The notes beneath the pieces were generated by a model. The model searched no databases. It was not told the DNA's origin and saw only the letters and a list, made by a program, of their open reading frames with translations. Made by a program: the position numbers and the translations under genes. A DNA stretch of 64,000 nt from Epinephelus fuscoguttatus. Lineage: Eukaryota; Chordata; Actinopteri; Perciformes; Serranidae. How positions within the stretch are numbered: position 1 is the first letter of the stretch; every line of letters begins with the position of its first letter. The DNA lies in contig NC_064755.1 of NCBI RefSeq assembly GCF_011397635.1, positions 16,847,282 to 16,911,281 on the forward strand. The letters are read 5' to 3'. Of this stretch, positions 1 through 11,726 are shown one piece after another.

Positions 1-19
1 AAAAAATATATTACTTGAC

Positions 20-59
20 TTGCCGTCTCTGTAATATTACAATATTACAGAGACGGCAA
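20..59. repeat. Perfect 19-bp palindrome, 2-nt loop
   Basis: Bases 20-38 are the exact reverse complement of 41-59, with a 2-nt AC spacer. The palindrome lies immediately 5' of the GC-rich start of the retrotransposon that follows. It could be a target-site remnant, a 5' RNA hairpin of the LINE, or a fragment of another foldback element. The left edge of the window prevents choosing. Confidence 0.85.
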
Positions 60-307
60 CCTGGGGTGGGGAGGGTTGGCAGCCCAAGCCACTTCTTCTG
101 AGAGGAAGAACCCAAAGCTAGCTACACAACCCACAAAGGAAAGATACCCCCAGGGGTGCCCGAGAGGGGGGGAGGATGAGCACCCCATCAGGACGGACCT
201 TAGAATGACGACCCAGGACAACGGAATAACAACGACGACAATTTACTTCTGGTCAGACGCAGGAGGAGCCAGGCCCGGAGGCAATCCACAGTGCCCAGAG
301 CCTCCTA

Positions 308-1312
308 GTGTCACCAACGCCTGCTGCCAGCAGCTCACCTGCGACCCTAAGCCCCCCCCCCCCCCAAGAAGCATCATCTCTTAACAACCCACAGGACCCC
401 GAAAGCCAGCAAGCTCCTGTAACAACTAGTTGTGCTCCTTCAGCCCAACCAAGGATCCAGTGGCCCCAGTCCTCAAAGAGAACAGAGTGGAAGCAGTTTG
501 ATGAGGATGTGGATCACATCCTGGAAGTGACAGCCAAGGGGGACATGGATCATCGGCTGAAAACGATGACCACCCTCATAGTGAACATTGCAGCTGAGCG
601 ATTTGTAACCGAGGCACCCAAGCCCACACCATCGGCACATGCTCCAAGCCACAGAGCAAGGAAGATCCAGCACCTCAGGGAAGAGCTTAAGCTGTTAAAG
701 AGGCAGTACAAGACAGCAGGGGAAGTTGAGAGAGCTGGCCTAGCAGAACTGAGAGCAATCCTAAGGAAACAACTCTTGACCCTGCGGAAGGCAGTGTTCC
801 ACAGGAGGAGGCAGAAAGAGAGAGCCAGGAAGAGGACAGCTTTCCTGGCCAATTCCTTGAAGTTGACCAAGCAGCTCCTTGGCCAAAAGAGGACTGGCCG
901 CCTCACCTGCTCAAAGGATGCCATTAACAACCACCTCAAGGCCACGTACAGTGACCCCAGCAGAGAACAACCGCTAGGCCCATGCGATGCACTGACAACA
1001 CCACCAGAGCCTACATCAGACTTCAACCTGAAGGAGCCCAGCCTAGGTGAAGTGGAGGAAGTGGTGAGGACAGCAAGGTCGAGCTCAGCACCAGGCCCAA
1101 GTGGCGTGCCCCATAAGGTGTATAAGAACTGCCCAAAGCTGCTACATCGGCTTTGGAAGGCCCTGAAGACGATCTGGAGGAGAGGGACAATTGCCCAGCC
1201 ATGGAGGTATGCTGAGGGAGTGTACATACCGAAAGAAGAGAAGTCTGAGTCAGTGTGGAGAGCAAAATCTTCTTCAGCATCGTGGCCAAGAGACTCTCCA
1301 ACTTCCTGTTGA
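308..1312 (+). pseudogene. N-terminal part of R2-group LINE polyprotein
   Basis: This piece encodes a basic, alpha-helical N-terminal region rich in Lys/Arg (residues about 115-200), followed by the start of the RT domain with the SSSAPGPSG and YIPKEE blocks. Upstream is a Ser/Pro-rich stretch with a run of about 14 C at 353-366, a likely slippage site. The true coding start is unknown because the open frame before 308 has no recognisable domain. The frame leaves the RT homology at about 1250, where a short deletion of several RT residues plus a frameshift moves the protein into the frame starting at 1255. This is a decayed gene, with no sign that the piece is expressed alone. Confidence 0.7.
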
Positions 1313-2037
1313 GCAATAAGTACATCGACACAGCTGTGCAGAAGGGAGGAATACCCGAAGTCTCCGGTTGCCTGGAACACACAGGAGTGGTAACCCAGCT
1401 CATCAGGGAGGCGAAAGAGGGCAGAGGCAACCTGGCTGTACTGTGGCTGGATCTCACCAACGCGTATGGCTCCATACCCCATAAGCTGGTGGAGGTCGCA
1501 CTGGAGAAACACCATGTACCCCAGAAGGTGAAAGACCTTATCCTGGACTACTACAGGAAGTTCAGCTTGAGAGTCTCATCTGGCCAGCTGACATCTGACT
1601 GGCACCAGCTGGAAGTGGGCATAATCACTGGTTGCACCATATCAGTGACCCTCTTTGCACTGGCAGTGAACATGCTGGCCAAAGGAGCTGAAACAGAATG
1701 CAGAGGTCCACTCAGCAAGTCTGGAGTAAGGCAACCGTCCATCAGAGCCTTCATGGACGACCTCACAGTGACAACAACAGCTGTACCAGGAGCCAGGTGG
1801 ATTCTCCTTGGGTTGGAGATGATCATGGAATGGGCACGCATGAGCTTCAAGCCCGCAAAGTCCAGATCCTTGGTTCTAAAGAAGGGGAAGGTCACAGACA
1901 AATTCCGCTTCAGGCTGGGAGAACATCTGATCCCGTCAGTCACTGAGAAGCCAGTAAAGAGCCTTGGGAAGGTCTTCAACTGCAGCTTGAATGACAGAGA
2001 CTCCATCAAGGCAACCAGTGCTGATCTAGAGGGCTGA
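1255..2037 (+). pseudogene. Reverse transcriptase core of R2-group LINE
   Basis: This carries the RT fingers and palm. A block with LWLDLTNAYGSIPH (motif A region) lies at about residues 65-75, and the catalytic aspartates are in FMDDLTV, the counterpart of the Y/F-x-DD box. FMDD rather than YADD is usual in this group. The frame ends at a TGA at 2035-2037 and resumes in the same frame, so this is probably a single tryptophan-to-stop change. RT activity would have served target-primed reverse transcription in the nucleus. This copy cannot make the full enzyme. Confidence 0.75.
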
Positions 2038-2046
2038 CTGAGAACA

Positions 2047-3414
2047 GTGGACAAGTCTGGGCTCCCCGGAAGATTCAAGGCCTGGATATACCAGCATGGA
2101 ATCCTCCCAAGAATCCTCTGGCCTCTGCTCATCTACAAGGTTCCCATGACTGTGGTTGAAGGTTTTGAGCAAAGAGTGAGCAGCTATCTTCGCAGATGGC
2201 TGGGTCTGCCACGCAGCCTAAGTAACATCGGGCTGTATGGGAACACCAACAAGCTCAGGCTCCCTTTCAGCTCGGTCAGGGAGGAGTTCATTGTGGCACG
2301 GGCACAGGAACACCTGCAGTACTCTGGATCCAGAGACACCAAAGTGTCCGGGGCAGGAATTGTGGTGAGGACAGGGAGGAAGTGGAGGGCAGCGGAGGCA
2401 GTCCAGCAAGCTGAAACTCGGCTGAAGCACAAGACCTTCCTCGGTACAGTGGCGCAAGGCAGAACTGGACTTCGGAGCATAACATCAACCCGGTACAAGT
2501 CTGCCAGCGGGAGGGAGAGGCAGAGGCTGGCGCAGGAGGAGGTGCGAGCTTCAGTTGAGGAAGAGCGAACCAGCAGAGCAGTGGCCATGAGGCAGCAGGG
2601 TGCCTGGATGAAGTGGGAGCAGGCGATGGAGCGGCGTGTCACCTGGAAGGACATCTGGCAGTGGAACCCCCAGAGGATAAAGTTCTTAATCCAGGGGGTC
2701 TATGATGTCCTCCCAAGCCCATCTAACCTGTGCACCTGGGGCAAAATAGAAACACCTGCATGCCCCCTGTGTTCCAAGATAGGGACACTGGAGCACATCC
2801 TAAGCAGCTGCTCCAAGGCGCTGAGTGAGGGCCGTTATCGATGGAGACACGATCAAATCCTAAAATCCATTGCTGAGACAATCAGCAAGGGGATCAAGGA
2901 CAGTCAATGCACCCGAGCTACAGCCAAGGCCATCCAGTTCGTCAAGGAAGGACAAAGGCCAGAGAGAACATCAAAGAACTGCTCTGCTGGTTTGCTCTCC
3001 ATGGCCCGAGACTGGGCGATGACAGTTGACCTGGAGAGGCAGCTGAAAATTCCACCACACATCACCCAGTCCAAATTGAGACCTGACATCATCTTGGTCT
3101 CTGAGGCTACAAAACAACTGGTCTTGCTGGAGCTGACAGTTCCCTGGGAGGATAGAATGGAGGAGGCACAGGAGAGGAAGAGGGAGAAGTACCAGGAGCC
3201 GGTGGAGGATTGTCGGAGGAACGGTTGGAGGTCCAGATGCATGCCAGTGGAGGTGGGCAGTCGGGGATTCGCCAGCCACTCCCTGAGTAAGGCCTACGGC
3301 ACACCGGGCATAACAGGTGCCAACCGAAAAAGAGCTATGAACAACAACGCGGAGGCTGCAGAGAAAGCGTCCAGATGGCTCTGGCTGAAGAGGGGAGAGC
3401 GGTGGGAGCAGTAG
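2047..3414 (+). pseudogene. RT thumb, CCHC knuckle and restriction-like endonuclease
   Basis: This open frame of 455 codons is in the same frame as the RT piece, after the stop at 2035-2037. A CPLC...H....C zinc knuckle sits at about residues 238-254. Near residues 344-365 is an RPDI....E pattern (KLRPDIILVSE, then LLELTVPWED), matching the PD-(D/E)XK-like endonuclease typical of R2-group LINEs. The C-terminus is rich in charged residues. The endonuclease nicks the target DNA to prime reverse transcription in related active elements. The piece itself is undamaged, so the element may be fairly young apart from the two lesions upstream. Confidence 0.75.
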
Positions 3415-3540
3415 AATGCCACTTGGACACAGGCCGAGATCTGATCAGCCTCGGTCGGGTCACCTGGATGAGGGTGTCTGTTGTGAGACCCAAAACACCC
3501 AGTGACTCCAGGAAACAACACTGATGATGTGTCCAAGGTA

Positions 3541-4371
3541 GTGCATCAGAAGATGTTTCTGAAAACTGAAAACAGACTATAGAATAGGACTGACAACCTC
3601 TCCAGTGTCTCATGTCAATTAATTAACGCTATTTGTCGGCTTTTTATAATTCCTTTTTTTTTTTCTTTTTGCTGCTGAGCTGTGAAAGTGGTGATTTGCT
3701 AAATACATTCCACAATAATAAATTAGATTAACTTTTGGTAATAATATTGTTGGCTATATTACACATTTTAATAAAAAAAAAAAAGAATAAAAGAAATAAA
3801 CACCGAAATAATTAGTGGAAACTTTTTTGTATTGATACTCCTCCTCTCTGCCATACTAACACACACACACACACACACACACACTGAACACGCGACTGAA
3901 TGAATGAATGAACATTGGAAGCAGTTCAGCCGCAGTCCCGCCGGCTGGCGCGGTCACTGTTGAGATTCGTTTTTTATTATTAACAAAATGGTTTTTTACT
4001 GACCGTATGAATGGTTTTGTTTTCAAATAAATATTTGGAAACGAAAATGTATGCTTTGGTGTACTTTTACAGAGTTTTGCAATCTGTATAGCCACCTGTA
4101 GGGCCTGTGTATCAAAATGTATAACTTTCAGCAGCGCTCTGCCACAGTCAGAGGTATAAATGCTCAGAAGTCTAGTGTGTTTCATTTTTGTAACTTAAAG
4201 GCTTTAGAAAACATACAAGACACATTTTTAGTAAAAGTCATAGGAAGAGAAGCTTGTAGGTTTTATCTTAACAGAGTTATTTGCATTATAAAAACCGTTG
4301 TGGCGGCTCTAGGACAAGTGCACTTACATTGATCACTTCCATAAAATAAAACAAGAAATTGGAGAAGATTG
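3541..4371. other. No gene seen; CA microsatellite at 3859-3884
   Basis: AT-rich unique-looking sequence. It holds a (CA)13 tract at 3859-3884, followed by (GAAT)3 at about 3899-3910. No coding pattern, RNA gene or recognisable transposon end was found. Confidence 0.6.
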
Positions 4372-5105
4372 TGTAGTGCAAAAGTCAAAACCCTCATCAG
4401 GTGTTAGACCATATAAGTTGGATAAGATACAAATAGCTATATAACCATGTTAGTGTGTAGACTTTTACCAAAACTAATACTGCATTTATGTGTAATATGC
4501 AATATAACGGTGTGAACGCTTAGTGACATCTCAGTTGTAAACTCTTATTGACATACATAACCTATCACGCTCTGTGTAATGATATAATGCACTAACCTAC
4601 ACTCACATGATGTTGTGAACTTACAGTGACACTCATACAAGTTACCACGTGCTGTGTGATGAAGATAGCACACTCACTTGATTGTACTGCCTAATGCACT
4701 TTATTACACGGGAAAGGTCACACACACACACTCAAATGATTGTATTACTTAATGTGCATGTAATGGTTCATATTACACGGGAGCACAAGGGACTGTGTTC
4801 ATATTACATGGGAGCACGAGGGACTGTAGCATGTAAGTCGACCTCCACCAGCATATAAGCCAGAGCGCCGAAAGCAGGTTTTCGGTCGTCCTCCGGAGGC
4901 TGACTCGTGAGTTTGTCTGTGTTGTTGCCTGTGAACACAATAAACTTGATTACACCAGATTCTGCCTATCTCCAGTGTTTTTCTAAGTACCTGCCAGCCG
5001 AACCTAAGATACTGAATTGACAACAGAAGACATTTTAGAAGAAACAAGGAGGACAGGGTCGGGAGCCGTTAGGCCCAATTCCAGGCACCGATTTTTGTCA
5101 CTTCA
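4372..5105 (+). mobile_element. Solo LTR, family A copy 1
   Basis: The element begins TGTAGTG and ends CACTTCA, and is flanked by the exact 4-bp duplication ATTG (4368-4371 and 5106-5109). It carries an AATAAA at about 4940 within a block shared by all family A and B LTRs of the window (a CTCCGGAG motif followed by GTGAACACAATAAAC). No internal retroviral sequence adjoins it, so it is a solo LTR left by LTR-LTR recombination. Its U3 start matches copy 3 (23945-24823) better than copies 2, 4 and 5. Confidence 0.85.
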
Positions 5106-6660
5106 ATTGCTGCTTTTAATTTGCACCAACCCCCCCCCCCCCCCCCCGGGAAATTGCGTGATCGCTTCAGTGACATCATCAAAGCGAAAAAGCGAGTCTG
5201 TTGATTTCTGCCACATTGACGAGTGATTGCAACTGAGTGATGAAGCGATATCAAAGGGGCGAACCAAGCGACAGCGAAAAAAAAAACAGGTCCGGTGTGA
5301 ACACAGCTTAAGATAAATATTTGGCTTCATCAGCAACATGGGTGTTGGACATGCACACAAAACAAACTGTGACTGTTCAATGACTGAACTACATTGTTAA
5401 GGCAGATGAGTGGAGCATTAGCTGGGAAAAATCCTGTGTATTCACTTTACATGGAGCTAAAATTAATATAGCATTATGTTAAATGTTCAGTTTAATGATA
5501 ATAAAATACACTAAACAATTTGGAACTCTGATTAATAGTTAAATTAAACACCATCACCAAAATTACCATAGTAATAATAAAGGCTGAAGGATTTCAGAGT
5601 TCTTGACGTAGCAGAGGTTGACTAATATTGCACAAGAGTGAATGCATAAACAGACAGAAGGTATAATTCCAAATGTATTTATTCATCACAAAAGCAAGGC
5701 TGCTGCGTGCATTAAAGAGACTTAATTCCTCACAATGAGTCCATCACCTCTTCAAAGAGGAGAATTTCCCTCACATTTCTGAATTTGCTGGTTCCCTCTG
5801 CCTCTAAAATTGTGAACACAGAGCCAAAAACAGCAAACAAAGTGAACAAAAGTAAATCTGGGGTCAGCTTTCACTGTCACTGGCCATAATGTTTACAAAC
5901 CATAACTGACAATTCTTGCATATTATACCTGTAAGAACTTCAGTAATAACAGGATAAATGTATTTTATTTCATAGCTTAAATGTGACTATATACAAGGAC
6001 ATGTACCTTAGAGTACCACACTTCCCTGTAAAAGCTAAGTCCGTTCAGCATCACAGGGCTACATGAATGTCCCCTTATTTTTTATCTGATCTTTGAGACC
6101 TTTGCATAAAAATTATGCACAACTATGAGATACACCATAGCCCACTGCTCTGAGAAACAACGGCTGACCTACAAAGCACAAGTCACCTCTCCATAAATTA
6201 TTTGTCTGATATCTATGCAAATGGTATGTTTACTTTTCTTCCAAATACAAACTGAAATCTCAAAATGGCTCATCACTCAGCAGCAAAGCTGTGTGCTGGC
6301 TTCACGGTAGAACAATGAAACCTTTCTCTGCCATCTGTTCCAGTTATTATTTACATAAACCACAATGACTTATTGACACCTCATGTGAAGGGAGGCAGTA
6401 TTAACATGATTCAGCACTGTTGAAGAAAATGTCAGAGCTGATGATTAAATAGCTGAAGAAGACCTCAGGAGACTTCATTGGATTACACACAGTATTTTAT
6501 GAAGACTCCAGAACCCCAGGTGAACATACAGAGTGTAACACAATGTATGCCATCTAAAGATTCTGAGGGTGTCCTTGCCCAGTCCTTGCATTTAATCCAA
6601 ACAGTATTCGCTTGCGAGTTACTTCACATTCCCAAACAAGGTTATTTTGTGCCCTAGAGT
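5106..6660. other. No gene; poly-C run and MITE-like edge
   Basis: An 18-base C run occupies 5130-5147. The segment to about 5312 ends GGTGTGAACACAGCTTA, a sequence often found at the ends of teleost non-autonomous DNA elements (from memory, not verified). The remainder is AT-rich and shows no coding or repeat structure I can name. Confidence 0.4.
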
Positions 6661-7053
6661 TCTTTATTAGCAAAACAAGGAGGGGCACTGTGTGTGACAT
6701 TAAACTTCACTGAATCGGCCTGCTACACACTGGCAGGAGACATCTCACCTAACCTCACTGAAGTGAAGCACTTAAACATATTGCAAATGAATTTGGCCGG
6801 CCAGGGGAAGCAGGAAGGTCCTACAGACCAGGCACATGGTGGAGTGGGTTCTTGCCTAGGGTACCAAGATTTGCTTTAGTACTCTCTGAGTGCACTCATC
6901 CCCACCTTCATAGTCATTGCTGCGGGAGTAGTAATGACCTTCAAACCAAAGATGGCCTTCAGTCAACAGCCGGTGGGAAGTGACGGACAATATATTGTGC
7001 AATTGACTCGTATTCATACTGAAGATGACCACCGTCCCCCTATGAGTCAATAG
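6661..7053 (+). pseudogene. env: Retroviral env transmembrane-subunit relic
   Basis: In one frame this reads LAKQGGALCV, N-glycosylation-like NFT, then ACYTL. It continues to a hydrophobic anchor (SALIPTFIVIAAGVVM) and a short tail. The same pattern (LANQGGLCV...NLT...ACYTL) occurs in the env of the large provirus at 49540-50142, so both derive from the same retrovirus lineage. A TAG at 6877-6879 interrupts the frame between the ectodomain and the anchor, and a second stop at 7051-7053 ends it. No LTR was found directly beside it. It is an isolated fossil fragment of a membrane fusion protein. Confidence 0.6.
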
Positions 7054-7811
7054 GAGACGCCAGTATGGGAGGGGCAGACAAAACATATCCTCCTGAGACC
7101 AAAACTTTTGTTTGGTATGCATTTTTAATTTCTCTTAGCTATTTGGGATCAGTAGGACCCAGGAAGTATAAAAAAACTAAACATTTTTTAATGATAATTA
7201 AGTTCAATTGTACTGAAATGAGTCAATAATCAAGTCCCAGTGTCCCCAAATGACATGACAATTAAGTCCCAATGTCCTAAACTGACATGACAATAAAATC
7301 CCAATGTCATCAAATGGGTCCTTCCTCATTATTAATGGTGTCTTAGCTTGTTACTGATGCTAAAATTGGTCAAATTTGTTGCCATATTGAACTACAAACA
7401 GTATTAATCATAAACAAATAAGTTTCATCTATCAAATGTGACCAGGTTTTGGACCTTGTCCACTTTTGTGTCGGGATCAGCAGCAGACTGATTTGGCAGA
7501 GATGGCTGCCATCTTGTTTTTACATGGATGTATAAGTGTATTGTGCTCTTACTACCACCAGACGACACAAACAAGTGTCTAAGTTAAGTAAAATTAATTA
7601 TAAGGTCAAGTAAACCCAAAATGTGATGTCCTCATATGAAGACACAGGGTCTCATGAGGATATGACCCCTATACTCAAAAAAGACCCTTCCATATCACCC
7701 CTTTAAGAGTTACTAACCAACGCAGTTCAAGACAGTCCTACCACGAGAGCCTGACAATATCCGACTCATCAGAGTACCAATGTCTCTGGAGAGACATTGT
7801 AGACCCATTCC
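7054..7811. other. No gene or named repeat seen
   Basis: AT-rich sequence with a locally repetitive phrase (AATGACATGACAATTAAGTCCC and variants, 7246-7310). It has no coding signal and no transposon termini. Confidence 0.5.
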
Positions 7812-8076
7812 CAGTAGGGGTGGTGGAAAAAATCGATTATTAATTAATCGCGATTATGTTATGGACGAGTATGAATCGATTATTAAATTTTCAAAAATCA
7901 ATTATTTTTTTCGTTATTTTATTTTGTAAAAATGTTATCCCACAGTCAACTGAAGTTGAACGTCGCGCGCCCAGTTCCAGTTCCGCAGGTGTGTGCAGCG
8001 GCCTGTGGCAGCGGCCAGAGCGAGTGAGCGGTGCATGCTAACCTGATACTAACCGTATGAGTGAGGCGTGTAGAAA

Positions 8077-8345
8077 ATGGACGAGGAACAACCAGCAACT
8101 AGCAACCAAACAATCCACCCAGCTCCATCTGGACTAAAAGTGAGCGTGTGGGTTCATTTTGGTTTTCATGGCAGGAGCTCTAAACATGTCGACAGAATGC
8201 ACGCCGTCTGTCGACATTGCCACACTAAACTGAAGTACTGCAGCAATACGAGCAACTTGAGGGCTCACATGTCCCACTTCCATCCAGAGGAGGCTGCGTG
8301 GGTTAAAGATGACTGCCTGAAGCCCGTCACTGCACCGAATCAAGG
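8077..8345 (+). pseudogene. hAT transposase BED zinc finger
   Basis: Starting at an ATG, this reads SVWVHFGF...VCRHCHTKL...TSNLRAHMSHFHP, a C2H2-type BED finger (Cys-x2-Cys ... His-x-x-x-x-His). BED fingers bind the transposon ends. The frame runs to about 8345, then changes frame into the next piece without an evident splice site. I read this as an internal deletion rather than an intron. Confidence 0.75.
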
Positions 8346-8348
8346 TAT

Positions 8349-8765
8349 GTGATACCACCCCGGAGTTTTTTTTTTACACAGAAGTCGATTCCAAGTCTTT
8401 ACAAGGAGACAAAGGTTTTAGTGCAAGAGTCCCTCAAGTCTGGTCCCAGGGTAGCAATAACTTGCAATGTATGGACATCCAGAGCCACTGTCTCATATGT
8501 GACCGTTACAGCTCATCATGTCAACAGTGAGTGGAAGCTAACTTCATACGTGCTTCAGACGAGAGCAATGGATGATAGCCACACAGGCGCAAATATGTGT
8601 GAATTTCTCAAAGCTGTGGTGGACGAGTGGGGGACAGAGACACACGACCTGGTTCTTGTTACCAACAATTTGTCAAATATGAACCTGGCTGCAGAGCTTG
8701 GCAATTTTCTGCATGTCCAGTGTTATGCTCACACCCTATTTACACCCGATTTAAGATTTTATTAG
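8349..8765 (+). pseudogene. hAT transposase RNase H-like catalytic region
   Basis: This contains the conserved blocks of ZBED/hAT transposases: ITC-N-VWTSRATVSYVTVTAHH, SYVLQTRAMDDSHTG and VTNNLSNM...AAELG. In active relatives the first and second catalytic aspartates fall at the N of CNVWTS and the first N of TNNLSN. Both are asparagine here. The frame loses homology near 8745 (AHTLFTPD) and stops at 8765. Catalysis would be impossible even without the deletions. Confidence 0.75.
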
Positions 8766-9279
8766 ACCTAGTTTTAATGCCATTAGTGGTTGATTAATTA
8801 TCAGTGTGCCATTTTCACATGAGTGTATCATGTCTACACATACAGTATGTCAAACTGACATGTGTGTTATTATTATGTGTTATTAATAATGTTAACCAAT
8901 TAGCTGTGTCCATCTATTGTTGTTGAATTGTTGTCTGACTCACAGGATATAAGCTGACATTGTAATTGTAATTTCATTTGTGTATTCTTTGTGTTTTCAA
9001 ATACTTCAAATGTCTAGACCTCTTAACCTCCCACCTAGATACAAAATCCTGCAGGATACGCCAGGTGTGAAACACACCCTAGGGGATCGGAGCCAATACT
9101 TGCAGCAGATGAAAGAGTGTGAAAACAATGGGTAGGGGTGCTGCTCCCTGCCGTAGACAGAAGGGTGTTAAGTTAAAATGTAGGCCTTTGAATTACGATG
9201 ATGCTTTTGTATTTGTTTAATAATTTTGAAATGTGAATGCTTTAACCTGTCTTGTTTTACTGTTTCCCTGTGTCAGGTG

Positions 9280-9781
9280 GTGAGACAAGAGGCTGAAGTC
9301 CCTGAGGGGGAAGGTGATGACATGACTGAGGGGCATGATGACGGTGAGGAGGATGAAGCAGTTGAGAAGGCTCGAGACGAAGTCCCAAAGCTGGAGGAGG
9401 ACGGCCCCTCCACGGCCTCCACCTCAAGACCATCTTGTCTGACTGCACTGCTGGGCCAAACCTTTAGTGTTGCTGTCACCACAGTGGAGCCCAAGTCGGC
9501 ACAAACCAGGGCTGAGGAAGAGGTTCGCATGTATCTGGAGGCCCCTTCACTTCCTCTCACCGATGACTCCCTTGAGTGGTGGAGCACCAACGATCATGTG
9601 TATCCTCTCCTAGCCGAGTTGGCCAAACGATACTTATGTATCCCCAGGTACGAGCGTTGCTGCAGAGAGAGTGTTCTCCACTGCGGGGGACATTGTGTCA
9701 GTACAACGGAGCACACTCACTCCACAACATGTGGACCAGCTGGTCTTCCTCCATAAGAATCTGGTTGTTCCAGAGCAATGA
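9280..9781 (+). pseudogene. hAT transposase C-terminal dimerisation domain
   Basis: An acidic linker (GEGDDMTEGHDDGEEDE) is followed by EEVRMYLEAP...LEWWSTN..YPLLAELAKRYLCIP, the hAT C-terminal (hATC) dimerisation domain. A one-base insertion at about 9647 shifts the frame. The following sequence reads correctly as the rest of hATC in the next frame, ending at TGA 9779-9781. The region is intact apart from that single lesion. Confidence 0.75.
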
Positions 9782-10448
9782 ATGTTCAGAACAACTTGAT
9801 CACTCACAAGTTACAGTGTGTTGTGTTCTGTCACTGTGTTCTGCAGTATACAGTAAGTTGGTTCTACCTCTAAAGGAAATAAGCCTTCCATTTAATTGTT
9901 GTAATTATAGTGCAAAGAATCTGGTCATTCTAGACCACTGATTGTTGTTTAGTATTACTTGATCAGTCACAACACAATGTGTTGTGTTCATTTCAGTGTT
10001 CCACACTATATAAGTTAGTAAAGCTACAATAAGTTTTTCCATTTAAGTTCAGTTGTCATGAAGGTGCAAGGCATTACACAGCTGTGAACACACAAAGTTC
10101 CAAAGCTGCATTTTTGTTCTGCAGGAAAAAACTCCAAATGTGGACATATTTGCAAGTGTGGACATTTGTTTTAAATTACAACAAATAAGTCTGAAGTTAC
10201 AACTACACTACACAGAAAGTGCTTTGAGTTGTTACTCAATAAAAGAGAAGTTAAGTAATTCAGCAACTTTTTTTAATGATGCAATAACTTGTGTAACTTG
10301 TGTATTTTGGGTTACTGTTGTCAAATGGAAAATTAATAATCGCTGATCAAGAATCGGTAATAATCGAAAATCGGTTGGTAATCGAATCGGGACCTCAATA
10401 ATCATAATCGAATTGAATCGGGAAATCAGACAGATTAACCACCCCTTG

Positions 10449-10790
10449 TCTATATACTGAAAAAAATGGTGAAATGTGCCTTTATTGCATTTTCACAAAT
10501 AGAATAAAGGTTTCACAAATCAGAAACTGTGTTATAATGAATGTTTAGCCTCTGTAGGATAATCTATTCCAGATTTGAGAAGTCTAGGTACAGTGGTTTT
10601 TGATCTGGACCTGGTCTAGGTATAAAACAAAAATGGTGAAATCTCCCCTTTAGCATTTTCACAAATAAAATGAATATTTCACAAATACAATAGTGGGTGT
10701 CAGGCGAAGTTAATGTCTTACCTAAAATGTCTAAAATGTTTTCACATCAAGAAGTGTCACAAAAAACAGACAAACAGTCGCACTGCACAC
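10449..10790. other. No gene seen
   Basis: AT-rich. The phrase GGTGAAAT(G/C)T..CC.TTTA..GCATTTTCACAAAT occurs twice (about 10467-10500 and 10634-10667), a local duplication of unknown origin. Confidence 0.5.
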
Positions 10791-11486
10791 TACAGTTTTT
10801 CTCGATTGCTTAGACACATTTCTCGAAACTAAGCTCCATTCCTCAAAACCCTAAACACAAATCTAAAACTGCACACTCAACTCCCCAAACGTCAAACTTC
10901 CAGGTCAAAATCAAACGTTGCCTTCACACATCACACAATAGTCCAGAAAAACACACACACTACAACATAGTCTCAGACACTGCGGAGATCACTCATAACA
11001 CTGCCACAAAAACCTAAAATAAATAATGTTGCTTCTGGTTCTCCCCCACAAAATCTCTTTAAATGATAAACACAATAGACAAATGTTTTTATTTTTTTTA
11101 TTCATAAGGGAGGAAAAAAGAAGAAAAACATATTTACACAAAAATATAAATATAGAAAATGGCAAAATAAAATGGCAAATACAGAAAATATTTCACTCTT
11201 GTACAGCATCACGTCTCTGGTCTGGGTCAGGCCAGAGAACCTCATCCACATCACATGCAAAAACAGAAGTGGGATGGGATACTGTAACTGTAAACAGTTC
11301 TTTTACTGTAACAAAATGGGAGCCTACAGTAATTCCACATTACATACTGTAACTGAGATGCATACAGAATGAAAGAGCAAACAGCTACAATACTGTAAAT
11401 ATATACATGCTGTACAGTACTGTAAGAGCTCAGGGTACAGCAATCTAAAGTAGAGTACAGTAGAGAGCAGTATGTACATAAAATAC

Positions 11487-11726
11487 TTACCTATTTTCCT
11501 GGCTGAAGGTCCATATGATGGAGGCAACAGTGAAGCGGCTAAGGTTTGGCTGCACTCGTTGCCCAGCCTCCCTCATTGTCAGGCCATGCACAAGGACATG
11601 ATCGACAAGAGTGGCACGAAATTCATCACTCACTACTTCTCTCCTCGGCCTCGGCCTCCCTCTTCCTCTTCCTCTTCCTCCTACTCTTCTTTGACCTCTT
11701 CCTCTTTCTTGCTGTCCAGGATCCAT
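11487..11726 (-). pseudogene. IS630/Tc1-type transposase, N-terminal exon (element 1)
   Basis: An Arg/Gly-rich leader (QERGRGQRRVGGRGRGRGR) precedes EFRATLVDHVLVHGLTMREAG and NLSRFTVASIIWTF, a helix-turn-helix DNA-binding region. The same protein start occurs in element 2 at 12385-12600. Downstream on the minus strand (11486 to 10793) no catalytic domain is recognisable, so the element is internally deleted. A GT at the end of the exon homology (TTTTCCTGGC junction) could be a splice donor, as in element 2. Confidence 0.65.

Larger units (their letters stand above)
60..3540 (+). mobile_element. RLE-type (R2-group) non-LTR retrotransposon, inactivated
   Basis: A single retrotransposon reading frame is visible in three pieces over about 3.1 kb: an N-terminal part, a reverse transcriptase, then a CCHC knuckle and a C-terminal restriction-like endonuclease. 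That order (endonuclease after the RT) defines the R2/NeSL/HERO group, as opposed to APE-type LINEs. No N-terminal C2H2 zinc finger was seen, so the 5' end may be truncated or the clade lacks it. At least one frameshift/deletion (about 1250) and one stop (2035-2037) inactivate it. The 3' UTR runs past the stop at 3414. Its end near 3540-3620 is uncertain because no poly-A or simple tail is evident. Confidence 0.75.
7812..10448 (+). mobile_element. hAT transposon, internally deleted and dead
   Basis: The left end CAGTAGGGGTGGT and the right end ACCACCCCTTG form imperfect terminal inverted repeats. Both subterminal regions are packed with AATCG/CGATT motifs. Inside are three separated pieces of a ZBED-type hAT transposase. 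No clean 8-bp target duplication was found. The transposase has lost a segment between the BED finger and the catalytic fold, and about 0.5 kb (8766-9285) of non-homologous sequence lies before the dimerisation domain. Confidence 0.75.

Noticed and set aside
64..200. Possible self-cleaving ribozyme at the LINE 5' end
   Set aside because: GC-rich start suggested an HDV-like fold, but I could not build the required nested pseudoknot from the bases.
550..1515. 321-codon minus-strand ORF
   Set aside because: Antisense shadow of the LINE RT frame, with no recognisable motif.
4620..4760. CRISPR-like spaced repeats (CTCACATGA / CTTGATTGTA)
   Set aside because: Short irregular CACTCA-type units inside LTR U3. 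No regular spacing, and the DNA is eukaryotic.
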